DNA from: Pseudaestuariivita rosea
Lineage (GTDB): Bacteria > Pseudomonadota > Alphaproteobacteria > Rhodobacterales > Rhodobacteraceae
Length of the DNA stretch: 64,000 bases
Assembly (NCBI RefSeq): GCF_017592335.1
Contig: NZ_JACNMP010000012.1
Location: 1 to 64,000, forward strand
Reading direction: 5' to 3'
Made by a program: the position numbers and the translations under genes. Below are positions 1-8,516 of the stretch, piece after piece. The notes under the pieces are model-generated. The model was given only the letters and a program-made list of their open reading frames with translations, was not told the DNA's origin and did not search any database. Position 1 is the first letter of the stretch; every line of letters begins with the position of its first letter.

Positions 1-120
1 CGAGACGCCGCCGAACGCACGATAGAGGCAACATGGCGCAGGATCGGTAAGCTGCTCGACCGCTTCACCCCGCAGGAATGTGCGAATTACCTTGTCAACT
101 CAGGATACGCTTCAACCTGA
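1..120 (+). mobile_element. IS630-family transposase, C-terminal end (partial)
   Basis: Frame 1 is open from the window edge to a TGA at 118-120. The 39 residues contain WRRIGKLLDRFTPQECANYL, the C-terminal signature of IS630/Tc1-type DDE transposases (FTPxEC followed by an aromatic residue and a GY near the end). The catalytic DDE part lies outside the window, so completeness cannot be judged. I could not define the terminal inverted repeat or the TA target duplication downstream of the stop. It borders a plasmid-like mobilisation block, which fits an insertion hotspot. Confidence 0.8.
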
Positions 121-136
121 TCTCATCTTGCTCTAG

Positions 137-148
137 AGGGCGCAATTA
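137..148. other. Candidate oriT nic core of MOBQ type
   Basis: The 12-mer AGGGCGCAATTA sits 77 bases before the relaxase start. It contains GGGCGCAATTA, which I recall as the core of oriT in rhizobial/Ti-type MOBQ plasmids. It differs by one base from the reverse complement of the RSF1010 nic core (TAAGTGCGCCCT). A short inverted repeat with 5-base arms (GAGCG / CGCTC) lies downstream at 190-205. Position just upstream of a MobA-like gene supports the call; the family comparison is from memory. Confidence 0.55.
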
Positions 149-224
149 CGCAAACTCCGTCTGCATGCGCGCCTGCCGCGGGCTTTTCTGAGCGAGCTAC
201 CGCTCGCAGCACGACATCTCTTTC

Positions 225-1433
225 ATGAGACATGCTGCAGCACATTTTGAAATGGCAAAAGTATCACGCGGCGCGGGGCAATCGGCGATTGCGAAAGCTG
301 CTTACAATGCGCGCGATCGAATGAAAGATGATCGCGTCGGTCGGTCGTTCAACTACCGTTCGCGGACCGACCTCCTCTCGCATGAAGTCGTAAACTGGGA
401 CGGCACAGCCGCAGAGCTCTGGAACGCCGCGGAAGCCGCCGAGAAGCGCAAGAACTCTGTGACAGCGCGCTCTCTGCACATTGCTTTGCCTGCCGAGCTA
501 CCACTGCAGCAACAAAAGCAACTCGTGCGTGGTTTTGCGCTGTGGCTACGCGATGAGTTTGGCGTTGCGTCACAGACAAATATTCACGCGCCTCATTTTC
601 ATAGAAAGACAGATGAGCGGCAGTTTACGAAGAAAAACCACAGCTCTGCGGAACAGGATAACTACATGCGTGCGCTGAAGGATCCCAAGCTCACCAACCG
701 CAACTTTCATGTGCATATCCTGTTCACCACCCGCAAAGTGGAGCGCGGAACATTTGGTGCAAAAACACGTGAACTCGATGACAGAAAAACTGGCCCTGCC
801 GCTTTGCTGCGAATGCGCGCAGAATGGGAGAAACGCGCTAACTCAGCCATGAAGTGCGTCGGCGCGAAGCAAAACATCTGCCTTGCGAAAAAGGGCGCAG
901 AGCTCGCGCAACCCGAGCTCGCGGAGCTCCTGAGCCCAGAACCTCATTTGGGGCCCCGGCTCACAGCAGTCTTAAGAAAGAAAACGGCGGCAAAAGCGAC
1001 CACACATCGCTCAAAAAAGCTGGTCGCTTTGAAGCAAGCCCGGGCGTTCAACCGTCACGTCATGAAAGCATGGCAGCACCTCCGCGATCTCCAACGAGAG
1101 AGAGACCGCGAGCAACAGTCAGCGCGTATCGCAGTGGAACGAGAGACGGCTCGACGGCGTCAGGCCGAGCTTGAAAAAGAGCGAATTCGAACTGCAAGAA
1201 CTGCACAAGAGGTAGCCGAGGCCCTTAAGAATTCATCGAGTATTCACGCCGTAAGATCAGACGATTCGCTCACTCAAGCCATGGCCGCTGCGCGTTCAGA
1301 ATGTACGTGGTCGGCGGCCGTGAATGACGATGAGGAGCTAATCGATCTCGAAGCAAAGGGCCTGTCGGTAAGCACGCCAGAGAACCGGACATATCGAAGC
1401 CGAAAGCCGCGGGCACACCAACGCGGTCGGTGA
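225..1433 (+). CDS. MobA/MobL-family (MOBQ) relaxase
   Basis: 402 aa. Relaxases of this family nick oriT and stay covalently bound to the transferred strand. The N-terminus carries SRGAGQSAIAKAAY, which lines up with RSF1010 MobA SRSGGQSARAKADY; Y27 would be the nicking tyrosine. H162-V-H164 (FHVHILFTTR) is the HUH metal-binding motif. The C-terminal third (about 285-345) is charged, Arg/Glu-rich and probably coiled coil; no helicase or primase domain is present, so this is a short, mobilisation-only relaxase. The ATG at 225 has no clear Shine-Dalgarno, but the conserved region begins within a few residues of it. No type IV secretion or coupling-protein genes are visible, so transfer would need a helper. 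Confidence 0.85.
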   Translation: MRHAAAHFEMAKVSRGAGQSAIAKAAYNARDRMKDDRVGRSFNYRSRTDLLSHEVVNWDGTAAELWNAAEAAEKRKNSVTARSLHIALPAELPLQQQKQLVRGFALWLRDEFGVASQTNIHAPHFHRKTDERQFTKKNHSSAEQDNYMRALKDPKLTNRNFHVHILFTTRKVERGTFGAKTRELDDRKTGPAALLRMRAEWEKRANSAMKCVGAKQNICLAKKGAELAQPELAELLSPEPHLGPRLTAVLRKKTAAKATTHRSKKLVALKQARAFNRHVMKAWQHLRDLQRERDREQQSARIAVERETARRRQAELEKERIRTARTAQEVAEALKNSSSIHAVRSDDSLTQAMAAARSECTWSAAVNDDEELIDLEAKGLSVSTPENRTYRSRKPRAHQRGR

Positions 1434-1509
1434 TCCAAAACAGCTTGTCCTTCGGATTGTTTCTGTCGGAAAAGCTTTGGCTGAGATCAAGGTGCGGCTG
1501 GGGTAGCCG

Positions 1510-1572
1510 TGAGGCCGCCGTTGGTTCTGAGCTCTCGGCACATGAGATCGCTCAAAACCAACGGCGGCCTCA
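1510..1572. repeat. Large inverted repeat after the relaxase gene
   Basis: Perfect 17-base arms, TGAGGCCGCCGTTGGTT at 1510-1526 and its reverse complement at 1556-1572. Pairing extends inward 5 more bases with one mismatch, leaving a 19-base loop. Outside the arms there is further imperfect pairing (GGCTGGGGTAG near 1494 with CTACCCCAACC near 1579). There is no T-run, so it is not a standard terminator. It sits between the relaxase stop and the next start codon. Confidence 0.85.
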
Positions 1573-1600
1573 GAAACCTACCCCAACCGAGGAAAAACCG

Positions 1601-2002
1601 ATGGACATGTCCATTTCCCCCAACTTTGAATTTCACACGGAACAAGCGGCACGATTTGCTGATTGGCTGCACACGGAGCGCACGTCATTCATCGAGGCAG
1701 CAGACGCTCTTGGAGGCCCCAAATGGAAGTCAATGGCTGAAGGAGTCGTGCGCGCGATTGTCGTTCTGGGAACGCCGCCATTTCTACGGGCAGCAGAGCT
1801 CAAAGCCTTGCGACGACTCTTCCGTCTCGATTTTGTTCAGAACCTTGGATCAGTGGAAGCAAGGCGATTTGAGGCCCTGCATCCCGACTCAGACGAAGCC
1901 CACGCCGCACGCCTTGCTTACGAGGCGCTCGACCTTGTTGTTCCGTCTCTCAACGCCATCCGTGCCGTTGTTCCGAACAGCATCCAGCAGGAGGCGGCAT
2001 AA
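1601..2002 (+). CDS. Hypothetical protein of the mobilisation block
   Basis: 133 aa from ATG 1601, chosen because AGGA lies about 8 bases upstream; a longer reading frame starts earlier but would run through the inverted repeat at 1510-1572. The protein is mostly helical and soluble, with no signal peptide or membrane segment and no motif I recognise. Its stop overlaps the next start (TAATG), so the two are likely translated together. Position behind a relaxase suggests an accessory role in the same element; that is inference only. Confidence 0.6.
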   Translation: MDMSISPNFEFHTEQAARFADWLHTERTSFIEAADALGGPKWKSMAEGVVRAIVVLGTPPFLRAAELKALRRLFRLDFVQNLGSVEARRFEALHPDSDEAHAARLAYEALDLVVPSLNAIRAVVPNSIQQEAA

Positions 2003-2373
2003 TGGGCCAAGGTGATCTCGAACTCGCCCGCGATGCGATGTTTCGCGCAGTCCGACTTCTGCGTGCGGCGAGGTTGCGTTTCAGCCCTGAAGCCACGTTC
2101 GGGCCGGGATACATCGGCTACCTTCGAATGCAAGACGTCGAAACGCCAATAGAAGAGCTGATCGACACCTGCCGCAAACTGGGCGAAGTTGTTTCCAAAC
2201 ACGCCACGCTTCATCAACTCGAGGCCACAACGCACCGTCTCCAACCAGCCGAGCAGGTTGAAAAGACACCTCTCCACTCTGCCACGTCTGTTCGCGGCGT
2301 TATGTTTGAAGAGGCGCAGAAGCTACTTTTGGATGCGGCAGATGGCTTCCAGCGGGCTGAAACGCTTGCGTAA
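2002..2373 (+). CDS. Hypothetical protein coupled to the preceding gene
   Basis: 123 aa, ATG 2002 overlapping the upstream TAA by one base. Soluble and predicted helical (for example ELARDAMFRAVRLLRAARLRF near the N-terminus). No domain recognised. The upstream partner has similar size and helical character, so the pair may form one complex; the sequence alone cannot show it. Confidence 0.55.
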   Translation: MGQGDLELARDAMFRAVRLLRAARLRFSPEATFGPGYIGYLRMQDVETPIEELIDTCRKLGEVVSKHATLHQLEATTHRLQPAEQVEKTPLHSATSVRGVMFEEAQKLLLDAADGFQRAETLA

Positions 2374-2451
2374 GCGATGTAACAAAAAACTAAGGGCGCG
2401 TGAGTTGGCGCGCCCTTCGATCGATCTTGCCGAACCCCAGCAGAGGCAACT

Positions 2452-2703
2452 CTAGTGGCGGATCGCGCGCCGGGCTTCATCAGCTTTCTTGTCGAGGTAT
2501 TCGGCGAGGTCGCTGAGCATTACCACTCGCCGGGCCTTCTGCGACGTGTCTTCCAGCCGGACGGCGGGCAAGTCAATCTCTCTGGACTCAATCTTCCGCA
2601 GAAAGTTGCCCTCGCTCAAGTTGAAGTGATTGGCGGCGACTGTCTTTGTGTCCAGGTCAGGCCGTCCATTGTAGCTGACGAGCAGCATCATCATCGTTGT
2701 CAT
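2452..2703 (-). CDS. PrtN-like (pyocin activator family) regulator
   Basis: 83 aa from the ATG at 2703, preceded by GAGG with a 6-base spacing; an in-frame upstream ATG at 2709 is possible. The pattern LLVSYNGRPDL ... FLRKIESREIDLPAVRLEDTSQKARRVVMLSDLAEYLDKK matches the PrtN/pyocin-activator family: a small DNA-binding fold with FLRK..G.I.LPVVR and K...V...DLA.YID. Homologues in alphaproteobacteria often sit in prophages or integrated elements. It faces the two small genes upstream, converging on them. Confidence 0.7.
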   Translation of the reverse strand: MTTMMMLLVSYNGRPDLDTKTVAANHFNLSEGNFLRKIESREIDLPAVRLEDTSQKARRVVMLSDLAEYLDKKADEARRAIRH

Positions 2704-2849
2704 GTTCATCCTCAATCCATCTTGTGGCCTAAGCGGCTCTGAGCGGGATATTGGCTCGACTTCCGCGATGAGAAAAAAATAGTCGGTGGACGGTACGGTC
2801 AGCGGAGGTATGATCAACGTCTCAACGACGATGGTTTCGAATTTCGGTC

Positions 2850-2869
2850 CTACAGAAGTGCTACAGAAG
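2850..2869. repeat. Tandem 9-mer upstream of the PrtN-like gene
   Basis: CTACAGAAG occurs at 2850-2858 and again at 2861-2869, two bases apart. It lies about 150 bases upstream of the PrtN-like start, on the promoter side, so it could be an operator. Downstream at 2904-2919 is a perfect hairpin (GGCTTTT / AAAAGCC, 2-base loop). Confidence 0.5.
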
Positions 2870-3340
2870 CATCTGGCAGAGAGCTAAAGCCCTGGAAAAG
2901 ATAGGCTTTTAGAAAAGCCCATTCCCATCCATCATGGGCGCGACGCTTAGTTTTGAGTTGTCCATTTGGTTCAATTTTTATGCCATCACTAACATAGAAA
3001 GATTTACATCGCTTAGGTGCCTCAAAATTACGTCACCCACGACGCTAGATCGTCTTGTCAATTTTGGCCATGTGCAATTGTCTTTAATATAATTTTTCTC
3101 TGTATCTTTCTTCTATACTTCATCGATTTATTTGCCGTTTAGAAGGGCCAAAACGGTATAGCGATGACTTCGGGTTTCTCTGCGGGGAATTTCGAAAAGA
3201 AGTATTTTATGTACATGGAAATACTGCGCCCCGGCTTTCATAAAACGAACATTCTTATGAGCATAAGCCTCTCTAATTATATCTTAAAAATTTAATATCT
3301 TTGACTCCAAACCACCATTGCGTGTAGAAAATTACTACCT
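2870..3340. other. A+T-rich gap between accessory block and EPS locus
   Basis: No convincing gene. Base composition falls sharply to A+T-rich after about 2940 and rises again inside the next gene. Two short hairpins are present near the left edge (2904-2919 and CCCAT / ATGGG at 2924-2938). The A+T-rich stretch probably holds the promoter of the EPS gene and may mark the edge of transferred DNA. Confidence 0.5.
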
Positions 3341-3344
3341 GTGG

Positions 3345-5228
3345 ATGTGTCAAATTATGATTCAATACATCAATTCCTTAACTAATTATAATAAAACAAT
3401 AATATTTATACTAATTGATGTGATTCTAATACTACCTTCGATTGTTTTAACTACTCTTATCCATCTGAGTGCGCTATCGCCCTTAAGCAATTACACGAAC
3501 CTGTGGCCAATTGTTCCAATATTGATATTGGCAACCGGATTTCTGTCCCATGCACTTGGAGTGTCGCGCGTTTTCTTGCGTGAATATGGTCCAACCACGA
3601 TTTTTAGGACCGCGATATTTGCAGTCGGACTGTCATTTTTGTCTTTCCTGCTGGTCCAGCTTGGTCAGACAGAATTGCCCACCGCCGTTTTTGCATCCTT
3701 CGCGATCAACTATTTCCTGCTTTCGATTGGTAGCCGTTTTCTTTTGCTGCAGGTGCTGCACGGAATATATCGCCGTAACGCGCCAGTGCATCGCGTGCTG
3801 ATATACGGTGCAGGTCGAACGGGTCTGCAATTGGCTGCAGCCTTGCAAAAACATCCGCATATGCGGCCGGTGGGCTTTATTGATGACAACGTTATGCTGC
3901 CCGGATGCCGGTTCGACGGCCTTCCGGTCTATAGCACGGTAGGTTTGCAGCAAACTGTGTCAAAAATGAATGTCAGCCGTGCCATTCTGGCCGTGCCATC
4001 GCTGTCATCAACCAACCGCAAGCAGATCACGCGGCAGCTGGAAAATCTTGATCTGCAGGTCTATGCGCTGCCCTGTTACGCACAGTTGATGGGTGATGAG
4101 ATTGCGATCAGCCAGCTGTCGCCGCGCCGGATTTCACAGCTGATCGGACGTAAGGTACATACCGAGGCAGATTTTTCCGTCACCCACGACTACAAAGCGC
4201 GATCGGTTCTGATTTCAGGTGCTGGCGGTTCAATCGGGTCAGAGCTATGCCGCCAAATACTGGAAATGCGTCCGCGAAAAATCGTTCTTTTCGAACTCAG
4301 CGAACTGGCGCTCTATTCCATACATCAGGAACTGAATGACCTGAGTTCGGATCAGACCATCAGGATCGTGCCCGTGCTGGGATCAGTGGCGGACAAAAGG
4401 CTTGTTGATCAGGTTATGCACGCCCATCAGATAGATGTGATTGTCCACGCCGCAGCCTATAAACATGTACCACTTGTCGAAAGCAACCCGATCCAGGGCC
4501 TGGCCAATAATGTGTTCGGCACGCATGTTTTGGCTAATGCCGCCAGCGACTATGATATTGAACGTTTTGTACTGATTTCATCCGACAAAGCTGTGCGGCC
4601 AGTCAATGTCATGGGTGCCTCGAAACGGCTGAGTGAATTGATTGTGCAGGATCAGGCCGAACGCGCCGGGCGCACTCTGTTCTCGATTGTCAGATTTGGT
4701 AATGTTCTGGGGTCGTCGGGGTCGGTTGTACCATTGTTCGAAGACCAGATTTCAAAAGGTGGGCCCGTTACGGTCACCCATCCCGAAATCACCCGCTTTT
4801 TCATGAGCGTCGAAGAAGCCGTCCGGCTGGTTCTAAAAGCGGGCAGTCTGACCTGCGGCGGGGATGTTTTTGTTCTGGATATGGGCAAACCGGTTCGCGT
4901 GATCGATCTGGCCCGCCAGATGATCAAGGCGGCAGGATACCGTGTGAAAGACGTTAACACCCCTGACGGCGAGATCGAAATCAAGATCACTGGCTTGCGT
5001 CCCGGCGATAAGCTGCACGAAGAACTGATGATCAACCAGGGTGATCTGGTCACCGCCCATGACAAGATATTCCGCGTTCGGGAAGGTCAGCTGTCACAGA
5101 TCGAAGTTGCCCGCATCCTGAAATCGCTGAACGAGGCCGTATTGCACAACGATGCCGACGAAGCGCGATTGATCCTGGCTGAATGGATTTACGATTTCGA
5201 CAGCCAGGCAGAAACCGCCGCGCAATAA
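3345..5228 (+). CDS. WbpM/CapD-type nucleotide-sugar 4,6-dehydratase, membrane form
   Basis: About 627 aa from ATG 3345; a TTG at 3318 is in frame and neither has a clear ribosome site. Long-form polysaccharide biosynthesis protein: four membrane helices in roughly the first 130 residues, a first Rossmann domain (VLIYGAGRTGLQ, CoA-binding_3 type), then a second NAD-binding dehydratase domain starting ISGAGGSIGSE. The catalytic stretch SSDKAVRPVNVMGASKR has Met in place of the usual SDR Tyr, giving the Ser-Met-Lys arrangement known from WbpM-like UDP-GlcNAc 4,6-dehydratases. It would make a keto-deoxy sugar precursor for surface polysaccharide. It leads the YjbH/F/E-like genes, supporting a role in exopolysaccharide. 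A+T-rich codons at the 5' end contrast with the rest. Confidence 0.88.
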   Translation: MCQIMIQYINSLTNYNKTIIFILIDVILILPSIVLTTLIHLSALSPLSNYTNLWPIVPILILATGFLSHALGVSRVFLREYGPTTIFRTAIFAVGLSFLSFLLVQLGQTELPTAVFASFAINYFLLSIGSRFLLLQVLHGIYRRNAPVHRVLIYGAGRTGLQLAAALQKHPHMRPVGFIDDNVMLPGCRFDGLPVYSTVGLQQTVSKMNVSRAILAVPSLSSTNRKQITRQLENLDLQVYALPCYAQLMGDEIAISQLSPRRISQLIGRKVHTEADFSVTHDYKARSVLISGAGGSIGSELCRQILEMRPRKIVLFELSELALYSIHQELNDLSSDQTIRIVPVLGSVADKRLVDQVMHAHQIDVIVHAAAYKHVPLVESNPIQGLANNVFGTHVLANAASDYDIERFVLISSDKAVRPVNVMGASKRLSELIVQDQAERAGRTLFSIVRFGNVLGSSGSVVPLFEDQISKGGPVTVTHPEITRFFMSVEEAVRLVLKAGSLTCGGDVFVLDMGKPVRVIDLARQMIKAAGYRVKDVNTPDGEIEIKITGLRPGDKLHEELMINQGDLVTAHDKIFRVREGQLSQIEVARILKSLNEAVLHNDADEARLILAEWIYDFDSQAETAAQ

Positions 5229-5295
5229 AAGATAACAATGGCCACCCGACCGACCGTCGTTTGGCTGCACATATACGGGCAGGACGTGTGACAGG

Positions 5296-7434
5296 ATGAA
5301 AGTAGTGTTGGTTTCGAACTCTGGCGCGCATCGTGTGATGTTCGGTGTGATCACGGCCATGTCTGTGGCAAGTGTCGCTTTCGCTCAGCAGTCTGACGAA
5401 CCGCCTGTCACGCTCAATTTCCAGGGCGTTCCCGGCATCATCGATATGCCAAGCGGGCAAAGCCTGCCCGATGGGGAACTTGGCCTGGCGGTGTCGCATT
5501 TCGGGGGCATCACGCGCAACACCCTGACCTTCCAGCTGGCCGATCGACTGTCGGGCAGTTTTCGCTATAGCGCGACGCAGGATTGGCCGAACGACGATTT
5601 TGAAACCTATTACGACCGCAGCTTTGACCTAAGGTTCAAGCTGTTGGACGAAGGCCCGATCTGGCCTGATATCACCATCGGCCTGCAGGACTTTATCGGC
5701 ACGGGCTTGAATTCCGCAGAATACATCGTGGCCACCAAAAGCTTTGCGCCCAATCTGCGCTTTACTGGTGGTGTGGGCTGGGGCCGTCTGGCGACTTATG
5801 GTGAGTTTGACAGTTTGCTGGGATCGGACGACCGGCCCACCGATTTCGAACCAACGGGCGGAACGGTGAACGAAGGCCGGTGGTTTCGCGGACCCATGGC
5901 CGTGTTTGGCGGAGTTGAATGGGATGTCACCGACCGCATAACGCTTCAGGCCGAATATTCATCAGACGATTATGTCGAAGAAACCAGTCGCGATATCATC
6001 GACCGCGCATCGCCGTTGAATTTTGGTGCGCAATACCGCGCGGACAATGGCGTGGCCTTTGGACTATATTACCTTTACGGAACCGAGGTCGGCGCGCAGG
6101 TTTCATTTACCTTCAATCCCAAAGAGTCCGCCCTTGGCACCGAAACCGCCCCGCTGCCCGTCCGCGTGACCGAACGTGATCTGCAGGCCCGCGACAGTTG
6201 GGGGGATTTGCCCGATGTTAGCCCGGCACAGGAACAACGCATCACCCAGGCCACCGCCGCAGTTTTCCGCGAACAGGGGCTTGAGCTAGAGGCGATCCAG
6301 ATCGAAGATGGCACAGCAACCGTCTGGTTCCGAAACCTGACCTATGACATCGAAGCACAGGCCATCGGGCGGGCTGCGCGGGCCCTGACCTATTCGATGC
6401 CTGATCAGGTACGCCGGTTTGTTCTGATCCCCACCTATCGCGGCATGCCGCTGAGCCGTATCGAAATTGACCGGCGTGATCTTGTCCAGGCCGAGTTCGC
6501 TCAGGATGGCGGACAGCGCAGCTTTCAGCAGGCCGCCATTCGCGATGCGGCGGGCATGCCGCTGGACGGCACACGGGTCGACGACATCTATCCGCGGTTC
6601 AACTACACAATCGGACCCTATGTCTCGACCCTGCTGTTTGGTCTTGAAAACCCGGTGCAAGCGGATGTCGGCGTTCGGCTGGCCGCCCGTTATGACGCCG
6701 CACCGGGTCTGTCGTTCAGCGGCTCGATCCGCAAGAAGGTCATCGGCAATCTTAGCGATGGGGTCGAAGTCAGCGACTCGGAACTGGACCCCGTTCGCAC
6801 CGAACGCCCGCTTTATGACCGCGAAGGTGACCCGGCCCTGGAACGTCTGACGGCGGATTATCTGTTCCGGCCCGGCACAAACCTCTATGGCCGCTTCACC
6901 GTCGGTTATCTGGAACGGATGTATGGCGGCACATCGGCCGAGCTGCTGTGGAAGCCCGTCGACAGCCGCTTGGCCCTGGGCGCTGAAGTCAACTATGCCC
7001 GCAAGCGCGACTACGATCAGGATTTTGATTTTCTGGAATTCGACACCTACACGGCTTTCCTGTCCGGATATTACGATTTTGAAAACGGATATCAGGCACA
7101 GATCGATGTCGGGCGCTATCTGGCAGGCGACAAGGGGGGCACGTTCACACTGACCCGCGAATTCCGAAACGGCTGGCGTGTTGGTGCCTTTGCCACGTTC
7201 ACCGATGTGTCTTTCGAAGATTTCGGCGACGGGTCATTCGACAAAGGCATCACCATCACCGTTCCCCTTTCCGCTGTGACCAGTAAACCATCACGCCAAA
7301 CAGCCGATCTTTTGATCCGCCCCTTCCAACGCGACGGCGGCGCGCGATTGAATATCGAGGATCGCCTGTATCCCATCGTCCGCGACTATCACGAACCCAA
7401 ACTCAGCGAGACATGGGGGCGTTTCATCAGATGA
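5296..7434 (+). CDS. yjbH: YjbH-domain outer-membrane exopolysaccharide protein
   Basis: 712 aa. Signal peptide ending VASVAFAQ, then the YjbH start FQGVPGIIDMPSGQSLPDGEL and a long run of alternating beta-strand sequence with aromatic residues, ending in an aromatic residue cluster (WGRFIR). In Enterobacteria YjbH, paralogous to GfcD, is an outer-membrane component of the yjbEFGH exopolysaccharide operon. Here the YjbG-like protein is absent. Stop overlaps the next start (ATGA), implying coupled translation with the lipoprotein. Export or outer-membrane assembly of the polysaccharide is the family-based inference. Confidence 0.85.
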   Translation: MKVVLVSNSGAHRVMFGVITAMSVASVAFAQQSDEPPVTLNFQGVPGIIDMPSGQSLPDGELGLAVSHFGGITRNTLTFQLADRLSGSFRYSATQDWPNDDFETYYDRSFDLRFKLLDEGPIWPDITIGLQDFIGTGLNSAEYIVATKSFAPNLRFTGGVGWGRLATYGEFDSLLGSDDRPTDFEPTGGTVNEGRWFRGPMAVFGGVEWDVTDRITLQAEYSSDDYVEETSRDIIDRASPLNFGAQYRADNGVAFGLYYLYGTEVGAQVSFTFNPKESALGTETAPLPVRVTERDLQARDSWGDLPDVSPAQEQRITQATAAVFREQGLELEAIQIEDGTATVWFRNLTYDIEAQAIGRAARALTYSMPDQVRRFVLIPTYRGMPLSRIEIDRRDLVQAEFAQDGGQRSFQQAAIRDAAGMPLDGTRVDDIYPRFNYTIGPYVSTLLFGLENPVQADVGVRLAARYDAAPGLSFSGSIRKKVIGNLSDGVEVSDSELDPVRTERPLYDREGDPALERLTADYLFRPGTNLYGRFTVGYLERMYGGTSAELLWKPVDSRLALGAEVNYARKRDYDQDFDFLEFDTYTAFLSGYYDFENGYQAQIDVGRYLAGDKGGTFTLTREFRNGWRVGAFATFTDVSFEDFGDGSFDKGITITVPLSAVTSKPSRQTADLLIRPFQRDGGARLNIEDRLYPIVRDYHEPKLSETWGRFIR

Positions 7435-8123
7435 TCACGAAAATCCGACGATACCTAGTCTGTGCAGCGCTTGTTTTCGCGACGGGATGCAGTGGCGGGA
7501 CGGGCGTTGAAACCTCGCCGCTTCTGGGTCTGACGACGACCCTGCGCGAGGCCGTGCGTCAGTCCATGTCCGGGCCGACCAACCCGGGCTTTGACCCCGC
7601 GACCTCAGTCACCGCGGTTCAGGCGGCCAATTATCCGGGCCGAACCTGGGTGGCGCATCTTGAGGAACGGCAGGCCTGGGGCACACTGGCGCTGCTTGGA
7701 CAGAACCGCGATGTCTTGACCTATCTGACCGAAGACGCGATTTCAATCAGCCTGAGACGCGGCGTTCTGGTCGCAACACGCGGGCTAGGCGATGACGTTC
7801 TGGTTGCTAATCCGAACCCGACCCTACGGGCGCTGAATAATCGGGGCCAGTCAACATATACCAGACGGGTGACTTTTCTGGATGGCACATCGCAACGCGT
7901 CACAGTTCAGCTGAACTGCACGATGCGTCGCGTCGGGCAGGAACGGATTACAATCGCACAGACCACACGTGGCTCGGACCGGTATTCAGAAACCTGCGCG
8001 GCGGAAAATCGCACCATCCAGAATACATTCTGGACGGCAAACGGAAACACTGTGTTGCTGAAAACACGCCAATGGGTTAGTGAAGACGTAGGATACCTTG
8101 ATACATACCTAATGAAACCGTAG
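7431..8123 (+). CDS. yjbF: YjbF/GfcB-family lipoprotein
   Basis: 230 aa from ATG 7431, chosen because it overlaps the yjbH stop as ATGA. N-terminus has a lipoprotein signal with lipobox FATGC, so the mature protein would be lipid-anchored at Cys. The body (WVAHLEERQAWGTLALLGQNRDVLTYLTEDAISISLRRGVLVATRGLGDD) follows the GfcB/YjbF pattern of group 4 capsule and Yjb exopolysaccharide lipoproteins. Outer-membrane partner of YjbH by analogy. Confidence 0.83.
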   Translation: MITKIRRYLVCAALVFATGCSGGTGVETSPLLGLTTTLREAVRQSMSGPTNPGFDPATSVTAVQAANYPGRTWVAHLEERQAWGTLALLGQNRDVLTYLTEDAISISLRRGVLVATRGLGDDVLVANPNPTLRALNNRGQSTYTRRVTFLDGTSQRVTVQLNCTMRRVGQERITIAQTTRGSDRYSETCAAENRTIQNTFWTANGNTVLLKTRQWVSEDVGYLDTYLMKP

Positions 8124-8216
8124 GTTGATCTAAAGAGTTATTCGCTTAGAATAAGCTGTAAACGGTTTATGTTTTATGCTAAAATTCAAATGTAATCGGA
8201 TCAAAGGAACCGGACT

Positions 8217-8462
8217 ATGAAAAAATTAACCACATTGGCAATGGTAACAGCCCTTGTGATGTCATCCGCCCCCTCATTTGCGGGTAGCGTTGGTGGTGCC
8301 GATGTTGAGGGCGAGCCAGTCGTTGGGCAAAACAACAATGCGAACACCCAAGCGCAAGGCCTTGGTGGTCTGGGCACTGGCGCAGTCATACTGGGTGCGG
8401 TCGCACTTCTTGCTATTGCTGCAGCTGCGTCTGACGACAACGACTCATCGTCCGACCACTAA
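8217..8462 (+). CDS. YjbE-like small secreted/membrane protein
   Basis: 81 aa. Signal peptide (MKKLTTLAMVTALVMSSAPSFAG), a Gly/Ala/Asn-rich middle, one hydrophobic segment (TGAVILGAVALLAIAAAAS) and an acidic Asp/Ser tail. Size, composition and place beside yjbF and yjbH match YjbE of the yjb operon, but sequence conservation is too low to be certain. Spaced 93 bases from yjbF, so it may have its own promoter. Followed at once by a hairpin terminator. Confidence 0.6.
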   Translation: MKKLTTLAMVTALVMSSAPSFAGSVGGADVEGEPVVGQNNNANTQAQGLGGLGTGAVILGAVALLAIAAAASDDNDSSSDH

Positions 8463-8481
8463 TCCAAATCTATTTTTGAAC

Positions 8482-8512
8482 AAAAAGGCGCCTGCAAAAG
8501 TGGGCGCTTTTT
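8482..8512. terminator. Hairpin terminator between yjbE-like gene and tethered regulator
   Basis: AAAAAGGCGCC pairs with GGGCGCTTTTT across a 9-10 base loop with one bulged G. A-run and T-run on the two sides allow it to work in both directions for these convergent genes. Confidence 0.75.
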
Positions 8513-8516
8513 GTTG

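Noticed and set aside
2455-2742. Forward frame opposite the PrtN-like gene
   Set aside because: Antisense of a gene with a recognisable family pattern and ribosome site.
2850-2940. Integration att site at the accessory block edge
   Set aside because: The short direct repeat and hairpins there have no matching copy at the left end within the window, and no tRNA gene or integrase is present.
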